Assembly (NCBI GenBank): GCA_002633005.1 | Contig: NMRA01000880.1 | Span: 79,180-110,762 of the forward strand | Length of the DNA: 31,583 bases | Source: Phoronis australis | Lineage: Eukaryota > Phoronida > Phoronidae | Reading direction: 5' to 3' | Part shown: positions 21,701-27,388 of the stretch, one piece after another | Position numbering within the stretch: the stretch's first letter is position 1 | Layout: each line of letters begins with the position of its first letter | Made by a program: the position numbers and the translations under genes | The notes under the pieces: generated by a model | Told to the model about the DNA's origin: nothing | The model's database searches: none | The model's input: the letters and a program-made list of their open reading frames with translations, nothing else

Positions 21701-23947
21701 CCGTCTGTTGTGACATAGTATAACACTTGCTAAATTGTGACATAGTATAACACTTGCTAAATTGTGACATAGTATAACACTTGCTAAATTGTGACATAGT
21801 ATAACACTTGCTAAATTGTGATCTTGCAAGAGGTTTATTACATACAACCGTAGATGCGGAAAAAATGTCTCTAGGGTGCACCACAATTGTTGAACATGTC
21901 TGAAAATTCACAATAGTCCTTCTGCGATCAGTAAGAACACATCTCCCAGCTGTCACAGAATATGTCAAATCCATCCCAAAATGGAAAGGTGAACAGTTGT
22001 CTTTAATAGAAACTTGTTTGTCGAATTTCATGAAAAAACAAGGAACTCTGAAGGGCACACCAGTAGTCAGAATCGTCTAAAAAGTTGTGGGCAGATATTG
22101 TCATATTCATAGGAAAACAGCTGCAAAAGTTCACAAAGATCCTGTAGAGCTACAGCCATAGTTGCAAAAAATACAAAATCACCACTAGAGGACGCCACAG
22201 TTGCCAGGACTGTCAGCCATGGTCTTTTCATCAAGAACTTGTCTGTTACAATTGATAATGATCCTTTGAGCAGTTTGGTGGATAATAGGAGGAAGCTAAA
22301 AATTAACTCAGAAGAAAGTATGGTGCAGAATATGTTGAATCCGTTCAAAAATGGAAAGGCATTGTTGTCTCCTTGAAAGAAACGTGTTTTCCGAACTTAA
22401 CAAAAAATCCATCAATGAACTTCAAAGATACAGTGACAAAGTTAAATAAAATTGCCACTGGAGGGCACAGATGCAGTCTGAATGGTCTGAAATTCGTCGC
22501 CATCTGTTACCATCTTCGTAGGAGCGCATCAGCCAAATTGCACATAAATTCTTTAAAGGGTTAATGAAATACAGCAGTGTACGCAAAAAAAGCCACTAGG
22601 GGTTGCCAGAGTGGTCAAACCCATTCAAAAATTAGGGTCCGTCTCCAGAATACATCTGCCAAATATTCATAATTATCCTTTGAGCAGTTTGGCAGATAGA
22701 GAGGGGGGACATTAGTTGGATCGGTCCAAAATTTGTCGCCTGTCGTCTGCTTGGCACACATCTGCCGAGTCTCATTATGATCTTGCAAGGGCTTTAGGAA
22801 ATACAGCAGCGCCACCTTTAGGAAATACAGCTGCAGATGCCCAGACAGAGAGGACAGTAATATGCTTCCACATAAATATGTGGGCACATAAAAATATTCA
22901 AGGAGGAATGTCTGACCATTAAACCATCTATACGACCTTTAGCATACATTGATGTTTTCCATCTAACCGCGCATTAAACAACTAGTATGCTTGAATGCGA
23001 CAACAAACATGAAACAAGTAGAAAGTCTTTTACATAACATGTTCATCTTTACTATTATTGATACAAGACTACCTTACCTTAACATGTATAAGACCTCCAA
23101 GTGGAATTCTTTCCAGCATCCATGTACCGAGCAGATAGCCATGTTTCTTCAACACTACAAAATACAAAATGCAGAACAAAACATTTATCAATTGAAAGCA
23201 AAGAAATCAGAAGACTATTTAGCTTAAAAAGTAATCAAAGAAACTAACTCATTCGATTCTCGTTTCATGGCACAGTGAACACTCATTGTCAAGAAAATGA
23301 CAAAAAAATCAAAGAAACTAAGCAAGAGAAACTGCAGCAGTGGTGGTTTTTTCTGACAAAACATGTGACCTTGCACCATTTAAAGAAAAACACGCTGTGA
23401 AAAAGTACAACTTGGATATGTTTATTATACTTTTAATCAAAAAACCAACTTTCAGGATATATTCAGTCAGTTAAAAGTACAATCAGGCATACCTTGTTTG
23501 TAATAATCAATCAAAACAAATGGGCAAAAACATCCAATTCAAATAATGAAATAAGTATTATTAGCAAAAACAACAACAGGCAAAGACCTTCAAGACTTTC
23601 TCAGAGTCACAGCCACAGCCCAACTATGTGTGCCAAGTGTTTCCCCCTAAGGGCACATACCTTTTCCATACACCTCTTTATAAGACTGCAAAGTGTCTCC
23701 TCTGTGGACAGATCTTTACCATTCACCTCTTGATAAGATTGCCAATTGTAATCCCCCTGTAGACACATACCTTTTCCATACATCTCTCTATAAGACTGCC
23801 AAGTGTCTCCCCCTGTGGACACATACCTACACATACACCTTTCTATAAGACTGCCAAGTGTCTCCCCCTGTAGACACATACCTTTTCCATACATCTCTCT
23901 ATAAGACTGCCAACATTCTTGTAAGTGTGAGGTATCTACATCATATT
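12587..23947 (-). CDS. FBXO31: FBXO31-like F-box protein, C-terminal 374 residues, eight exons
   Basis: Eight - strand exons splice in phase: 23882-23947, 23078-23154, 20549-20722, 19510-19581, 16600-16730, 15532-15697, 14388-14671, 12587-12743. The product follows human FBXO31 (from memory) in order: EYDVDTSHLQECW after the F-box, GGLIHVKFDGGTIIG, PHLTDPLRFSHKHF, LLSQWISEECDV, IAPGLFVGEYSIHGYEI, ITGDPNIPAGEVSVKVDL, and GHWIMFSEDLFGVLW with FKSLSLYSR at the end. FBXO31 is a substrate receptor of SCF (Skp1-Cul1) ubiquitin ligases; the part seen is its substrate-binding beta-barrel. The F-box itself is not in the window, so the 5' end is missing. The His/Cys-rich insert of vertebrate FBXO31 has no counterpart here, and the stretch after YGK is about 30 residues shorter, so this may be a divergent paralogue. 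Confidence 0.82.
12744..14387 (-). other. Last intron of the FBXO31-like gene, with repeat cluster
   Basis: About 12830-13740 is occupied by diverged copies of a repeat family also found at 21.5-22.8 kb in the opposite orientation. The rest (13740-14387) is unique AT-rich sequence. Small open frames here are repeat shadows. Confidence 0.6.
12830..13740 (-). repeat. Cluster of diverged repeats with a CCACTAGG.GGC-like core
   Basis: About 4-5 degenerate units share the pattern ATAGGTTTCTAT..GACGA.. CCATTTT.GGA..GATT..ATGTATT..GC.CCACCTA.TGGC. Examples are CACCTCCTGGTGGTGAT near 12936, CCACCTAATGGC near 13377 and CGCCACTTAGTGTCC near 13715. The same pattern appears reverse-complemented at 21515-22850. 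Unit length is roughly 180-200 bp, estimated by eye. Confidence 0.6.
14388..14671 (-). CDS. FBXO31: FBXO31-like exon with ITGDPNIPAG motif
   Basis: It begins GDPNIPAGEVSVKVDLSRPI, the most conserved motif of FBXO31, and runs through a low-conservation linker to SQPFQVPRG. The donor CG|GTGAGA at 14387 lies just before an in-frame TGA that would otherwise end the protein. Splicing there, phase 2, joins correctly to YHCKGH of the last exon. Confidence 0.87.
14672..15531 (-). other. FBXO31-like intron
   Basis: AT-rich unique sequence. A plus-strand open frame at 14786-15049 has no recognisable family. No element was identified. Confidence 0.5.
15532..15697 (-). CDS. FBXO31: FBXO31-like exon, IAPGLFVGEYSIHGYEI
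   Basis: It completes Trp, then encodes SKDVTLWRVTVAPVVDHNAP, then IAPGLFVGEYSIHGYEILRL and ends HAIKIT. This matches the FBXO31 segment 'IKPGLFKGTYGSHGLEI'. The acceptor is TTTCATTACTAG and the donor is ACA|GTGAGT, phase 0. Confidence 0.88.
15698..16599 (-). other. FBXO31-like intron with a short 24-bp repeat
   Basis: Unique AT-rich sequence apart from the repeat at 16069-16163. Confidence 0.5.
16069..16163. repeat. 24-bp minisatellite, about 4 copies
   Basis: The unit CAGTTACAAGTTTGGGATTT plus ACGT is repeated about four times with a few substitutions, in an intron. Confidence 0.9.
16600..16730 (-). CDS. FBXO31: FBXO31-like exon, LLSQWISEECDV
   Basis: It encodes ALLSQWISEECDVPVSHLHS, then FTFFFEVQERTVLGRRIEAY and KSNW, with the Trp codon split to the next exon. 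It aligns with FBXO31 'FRTWLREEWG...' and '..YRRIYLP'. The acceptor is AATTTTCAG and the donor is TG|GTAAGA. Confidence 0.82.
17628..18770. mobile_element. 1143-bp element with 26-bp terminal inverted repeats and TA ends
   Basis: The left end begins TACCGTATTCGCCGTAATAA; the right end is its reverse complement, with 25 of 26 bases equal by eye. TA at both outer edges fits a TA target duplication. Just inside each end is a C-rich block (ATAAGYGCCCCCCAC and AAGCGCCC) in the same orientation, so subterminal direct repeats accompany the inverted termini. No transposase frame is visible, so the element is probably non-autonomous. Confidence 0.85.
18898..19085. repeat. 37-bp minisatellite, 5 copies
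   Basis: The unit contains CTGTGTTGTGGCATATAGCA and TACAAAGGTTACCAAG. Five near-identical copies, with G/A differences at AAGCC/AAGAC and ATAT/ATGT, end at TTACCTGCAG. Confidence 0.95.
19510..19581 (-). CDS. FBXO31: FBXO31-like 24-codon exon
   Basis: The exon VAGNGVDTVTLMKDSRGTM.. to AVPP lies between TGTCTTCAG and CCT|GTGAGT, phase 0 on both sides. Sequence similarity to FBXO31 is weak here, but position, phases and length fit the variable segment before the LLSQWISEEC helix. Confidence 0.65.
19582..20548 (-). other. FBXO31-like intron
   Basis: Unique AT-rich sequence. A cluster of GGCTG/CAGCC words at 19726-19870 gives weak self-complementarity but no clear element. Confidence 0.5.
20549..20722 (-). 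CDS. FBXO31: FBXO31-like exon, FDGGTIIGEEYL
   Basis: Fifty-eight codons starting FDGGTIIGEEYLSPKIPHLT, then DPLRFSHKHFETVLMDDGTV, ending KTYKIKK. It aligns with FBXO31 'VVDGLFIIGWMYLPP..PHVDDPMRF'. The HKGPHHGH-like stretch of vertebrate FBXO31 is absent. The acceptor is CATTGTAG and the donor is AAG|GTACTG, which is weak. Confidence 0.83.
20870..21075. repeat. 51-bp minisatellite, 4 copies
   Basis: The unit begins AAGTATTCAGTCAAAATGAT and ends TCATGACGGCCAGGCAG. The second copy has a 2-bp insertion (TGATATTCAG). All copies contain an EcoRI-like GAATTC. Confidence 0.95.
21515..22850 (+). repeat. Cluster of diverged repeats with CTCF-like core
   Basis: Units share GGAAAGGTG..GTC.T.., ..AACTTGTTTG.CGAATTTCATG, CTTTGAGCAGTTTGG and a conserved core: GCCATTAGGTGGCACAG near 21669, CCACTAGAGGACGCCACAG near 22182, GCCACTGGAGGGCACAG near 22453 and GCCACTAGGGGTTGCCAG near 22592. 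It is the inverse-oriented counterpart of the cluster at 12830-13740. No protein is coded. Confidence 0.6.
21710..21817. repeat. 27-bp minisatellite, 4 perfect copies
   Basis: Four copies of GTGACATAGTATAACACTTG plus CTAAATT lie within one unit of the diverged repeat cluster, so a local expansion happened inside an older repeat. Confidence 0.95.
23078..23154 (-). CDS. FBXO31: FBXO31-like exon, LLGTWMLERIPLGGLIHVK
   Basis: It encodes (V)LKKHGYLLGTWMLERIPLG and GLIHVK, aligning with FBXO31 '[21 protein letters not shown]'. The acceptor is TATTTTGTAG and the donor AAG|GTAAGG is strong. Phases match both neighbours. Confidence 0.85.
23155..23881 (-). other. FBXO31-like intron starting in a minisatellite
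   Basis: The first ~255 bases of this intron (23626-23881) are copies of the preceding exon's end. The rest is unique AT-rich sequence. Confidence 0.6.
23626..23912 (-). repeat. 55-57-bp minisatellite copying the exon end and donor, about 5 copies
   Basis: On the - strand each unit contains TTGGCAGTCTTATAGAGAGA, TGTATGGAAAAG, then GTATGTGTCTACAGGGGGAG. The first unit is the real exon end plus donor AAAAG|GTATGT at 23881. Later units are diverged copies, several keeping a donor-like GTATGTG. One reading frame stays open through the array (23607-23894) but is not supported as coding. Confidence 0.9.
23882..23947 (-). CDS. FBXO31: FBXO31-like first visible exon, YDVDTSHLQECW
   Basis: It encodes (E)YDVDTSHLQECWQSYREM and YGK between acceptor TTTGTTTTGCAG and donor AAAAG|GTATGT. 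It matches the stretch right after the F-box in FBXO31 (EEYGV..L......RDVYAK). Its acceptor needs a preceding exon ending in phase 1, so the F-box exon must lie upstream, but I could not find it in 23.9-31.6 kb. Confidence 0.8.
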
Positions 23948-24363
23948 CTGCAAAACAAATATAATAAATTTAATAGTTAATGCAATTATTAATAGACAAA
24001 AAGGAAGGATAATGATAAGGGGTCCAACAATACACAAATATAGGAATGGGTGAGGAGGCCTGAGGGGATCTGGACATTAAAACCTTCTCCCATTGAATTA
24101 CTTTACCAAAGTTATACAGGTTGATGACACCTGATAATATCTGGCTCCTGCAGAGGGCACTCTTTTGTCTGGTATGACAACAGGCAGGCCAATTATCTAC
24201 CGTGCTGTGGTATTGAAACAGTGATATATTCCAACAGAATGGACCCTCTTTAATTTCGGTTGTAGTTGGGTGACTTTGGTGAATAAAAAATTAAACAAGA
24301 CAAGTATTTGACCAGTAATCCAAATTTGTTATTGGTTGATGCTCAAACAGCTTACAGCAACAC

Positions 24364-24435
24364 AGTCCTGGCTTTGACACTTGGTTCAATCCCTATAAGG
24401 TCTTATACAGGGATTGAAGTGTCAAACCCAGAACT
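24364..24435. repeat. Imperfect palindrome, possible foldback element
   Basis: AGTCCTGGCTTTGACACTT..CAATCCCT.TA is mirrored by TA.AGGGATTG..AAGTGTCAAACCCAGAACT. The arms are about 33 bp with a few mismatches around a short AAGGTCT loop. Confidence 0.7.
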
Positions 24436-25402
24436 GGCCCTGGAGTTTATCAGTCTTGTAAGATACTGGCTACACAGGTCCAATTTGACATTTCGTTGTT
24501 TTGATCTCATGCTCACGACACACTGTAAAAACCACCAATTTTGTTGTCCATTTTGTGCATGGTGGGTATAACAATGAACTGTTGACCTTCTATTGAGTAG
24601 GTCAATAAGTGATCCCGCCTTTGAACTGGATAGCACATAAATACAAAACATATTTTTATAATCCCCGATTTTTTCTTTCAGAAATATATACTTTAACTAG
24701 TTGACACAGCCTGTTTTTTAGTTAGAATGGAGGCCACTAAATAAGGTTGGAGATGACCTTTAAGGCCTTTACCCACTGGCTCCGAAGCTTCAGTGTTGCC
24801 AATTTGCTTCCGATGATTTGAACACCGACTTTGGTCGTGAATTGAACTTAACTTCAAAGTAAAGAGGTGGATTTAAAAACAAAGCGTTGATGCATCGCTG
24901 CAATGGGATGCTGTTGAAGTTATCGGCAGGGGTCACTGCCTACGTTTGTCAACAGGCGGTGGTGACTCGGTTATTATTTTTTGTTAATATGTTGTTCTAA
25001 TAATTACTATTTTGGCAGTATAAGCATTCTGTCACATGCTTTGCTGCTTATTAGCGACGCTTCACAATAACTTAAAGCAACATGACTTTGATGGTTTAAT
25101 CACTGCGAGGCATGATTCGCCGAAAGCTTTTGGGAGGGCCTATGGGTTAGCCACCATCTCTACTGTAGCAAGTCGAGACGGTGGCACTGCCTAGAACATG
25201 TTGGGCTTTCTGGTTTTCAATACGTCAATATATTTTCATTTAAAAGTTATCACTAGCTTCTGAAACATAGGTGGATTTAGGGGGGGGGNCAAAAATTTCT
25301 CCTAAAATTCATTATATCATTGTGCTATGAAAAGCCCATGTCACAAATATAGTGTTTGTGCCATGTACCATTTCTATTTGTAACATGGCACAACTCAAAA
25401 AA

Positions 25403-25456
25403 TCTCACATGGAACATTCAAATGTCACATGTGAGAATGCAATGTTCCATGTGAGA
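25403..25456. repeat. Perfect 16-bp hairpin with a palindromic loop
   Basis: TCTCACATGGAACATT at 25403-25418 is exactly mirrored by AATGTTCCATGTGAGA at 25441-25456. The loop contains the palindrome TCACATGTGA. Further CACATGGAAC words occur at about 25370-25480. It belongs to the nested element. Confidence 0.85.
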
Positions 25457-25918
25457 AATGCCCTTTGTCACATGGAACGTGAGTTTTCAAACGTTAATTA
25501 CAGCTAATTAAAAGCTCATTTTGCCAAAGTAAATTTTGAAATGACATCACAACTAAAAAGGCTATCTATTGCACCCACTTTCAATTGAATTGAGTGAAAA
25601 AAATTTTTGAGACTTTGTGAAAATCTCATATTATTTTGGAATGCGTTCTAAGTGAATCACTCAGAAACTCATAATTCTCTCTTTGTCAAACCTTAACTTA
25701 AGACGATTTCCAAAGCAATCGCGTCATTATTGCCAACATAAAAAACGGATTTGGTCTTTTGCGCAATTGAAGACTATTTTAAATACAACAAATTTGTTAC
25801 GAACTGATTGCGCAAAATATAAAACATGTAATAAGCATTACAAAAAGAAGGTTTTGCGCACAAACGTTGTGGACCATAAACAAGTAGGTCTCTTAGTATC
25901 AAATTAGGAGCTAAATCA

Positions 25919-25985
25919 TGGTGGTGCATTCGTAAAGCTCGTACGCTCTATCCGCCAGGTCGTGAGTTCGAGTCTATGGCACTTG
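25919..25985 (+). ncRNA. tRNA-like pol III promoter relic (SINE-like head)
   Basis: TGGTGCATTCG at 25922-25932 fits the A-box consensus TRGYNNANNNG, and AGTTCGAGTCT at 25965-25975 fits the B-box with one or two mismatches, spaced about 33 bases as in tRNAs. A complete cloverleaf is not evident, so it is probably tRNA-derived repeat sequence inside the DNA element rather than a working tRNA. Confidence 0.4.
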
Positions 25986-26672
25986 CAGCTTTTCCTGTTT
26001 CACACTTTCTCCATTTTCTTTTGCCTTTTTTTCTTGCATAATACTTCGGGAATCAAAGAAAATGCTTGATTTTAGAGGAAAAAAACAGAAAAAGTTCCTG
26101 GGTGGGAGGGGGGCAAACCCCCCTCAAGACCTCCCCCCATTCGGTGCTATGCGCATCTACAATAACTACAATAACGTGCTTTGAGCAAATGTTTACAGAC
26201 AAAATGTTGCCCCCCCGTTGTGATATCCTAGATCCGCCACTGTGAAAGCATTGGTAGACAATCTCCTAGCCTTGTGTTTTGACGTTCACGGTTCAGTTAT
26301 AGTTATTTAAACAAGTTACATTGTATACATTTTTAGCACAGGCACTCTTACTGACGTTTTAATATAATCTCCTTAATATAGTATTAGCATATTAAGTGAC
26401 TGTCACAAGTGTACCTGTGACAGTAAGCTAGCTGGCAAAACACTTGGCATGCATGTTAGACACTGACCACCATCTCTAGCTGGCTCAGTAAAGACAGTGA
26501 AGCTCCTAAAGGAAGCTTTTCGGCAAATTATGCCTCACACTGATTAAAAAATCAAAGTCACGTTGTTATCAGTACCTTCTGCCCATACAGAGACACCTCA
26601 GGAGGCCGCCGTTGATGTCTTTTATTCCTTCTAACTCAAAACAAATACTCCCATTATCATTCAACTACTTTA

Positions 26673-26830
26673 TGAGCAGTCCTTCGTTCAATTTCCAAAA
26701 TCAGAAACTGGCTATTTTTTACACTGCGCACGGCAGGTGGTATGACATCATATCCCCTGCCAGGGCCTGGCGTGCACTGTGTAAAAATGGCCAGTTGTCA
26801 ATTTTAGGAACTGAACGAGTTACTGCTCTA
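26673..26830. mobile_element. Foldback MITE with ~60-bp arms
   Basis: AGCAGTCCTTCGTTCAATTTCC and the following ACTGGCTATTTTTTACACTG, CGCACGGCAGG are mirrored by AGCAGTAACTCGTTCAGTTCC.., ACTGGCCATTTTTACACAGT, GCACGCCAGG on the other strand. A central 30-40 base spacer separates the arms. No coding content. Confidence 0.75.
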
Positions 26831-26835
26831 GGAGC

Positions 26836-27360
26836 TGCTCTCTAACTAGTTGGCGGATGAAATATTTATCTATTGAAGTATTCGAAAATGTTCATATTAT
26901 TGGACCCTGTCCTTTGTCAGGAAAGCTTGAATTTAGAGAGTCTGGATACGGTCTCATAGGTGAAAACTGTCTCTATGTGAAACGCTTTAATACGATGACT
27001 TACGGATGTAACTCAATCTCCCATAAAGGAACTTTGCTGTGGAACTCATTGCCATCAGTAATGAGACATTGTACTGCCTTAAATGAATTTGCCACTCTTG
27101 CTCATGATATTTTCTCTGAGATCTGCTCTTGTGAAAACTGATATGGATGCCTACACGCTCCATAACATGTATGTTTACTTTTGTATTTACATTTATGTTT
27201 AAGTTTTGTATATTCTCCATGCTGTAGAATTAGCTAGTATTTTAGTTCTGTATCTTGATTTCGTAGATTTTAAATTTGTCGGATAATAGCACTTGTGCTA
27301 ACGTTTCATTGATAAATCTCACCGACTTTTAAATAAAGAATATTACTACTATATTACTAC
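26836..27360 (+). mobile_element. LINE 3' end (C-terminal RT-ORF fragment and tail)
   Basis: A frame at 26857-27141 encodes GLIGENCLYVKRFNTMTYG.. then HKGTLLWNSLPSVMRHCTAL, NEFATLAHDIF and a stop. This is the typical C-terminus of CR1/Jockey-like LINE ORF2 ('tyG..Sf.y.G..lWNsLP'). An AATAAA and an ATTACTACT-rich tail end it next to the opposite LINE. It is strongly 5'-truncated. Confidence 0.75.
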
Positions 27361-27363
27361 TAA

Positions 27364-27388
27364 AGTAAGTAAGTAAGTAAGTAAGTAA
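27364..27388. repeat. GTAA microsatellite at the junction of two LINE tails
   Basis: Six GTAA/TTAC units. Read on -, it is the 3' microsatellite tail of the long LINE (TTAC repeats); it also abuts the ATTACTACT tail of the + LINE. Confidence 0.9.

Larger units (their letters stand above)
20723..23077 (-). other. FBXO31-like intron, repeat-rich
   Basis: It holds a 51-bp minisatellite, a 27-bp minisatellite and a long cluster of diverged repeats (21515-22850). No coding segment beyond shadows. Confidence 0.6.
25266..26242. mobile_element. Nested CAGTGGCGGATC-type DNA element
   Basis: The right end is CCTAGATCCGCCACTG; the left end CATAGGTGGATTTAGG matches its reverse complement at about 12 of 16 positions, both next to long G/C runs. 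TGAAA directly flanks both ends and may be a target duplication. An N at 25289 interrupts the left G-run. The interior has a strong hairpin, a tRNA-like promoter and a second G/C-rich block (26101-26150), but no transposase frame. Confidence 0.65.
25078..26566. mobile_element. Older element with ~110-bp imperfect inverted ends, host of a nested insertion
   Basis: The left arm 25078-25204 has ACTTTGATGGTTTAATCACT, GCGAGGCAT.ATTCGCCGAAAGCTT and GAGACGGTGGCA. The right arm 26437-26566, read on the other strand, has ACTTTGATTTTTTAATCAGT, GTGAGGCATAATTTGCCGAAAAGCTT and GAGATGGTGG. The CAGTGGCGGATC-type element lies inside. No transposase is seen. Confidence 0.65.

Noticed and set aside
23607-23894. 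95-codon minus-strand frame through the minisatellite
   Set aside because: Open only because the repeat unit lacks stops in that frame; the splice model ends the exon at 23882 with a good donor and correct phase.
26612-26845. 77-codon plus-strand frame
   Set aside because: It lies across a palindromic foldback element, so the open frame is incidental.
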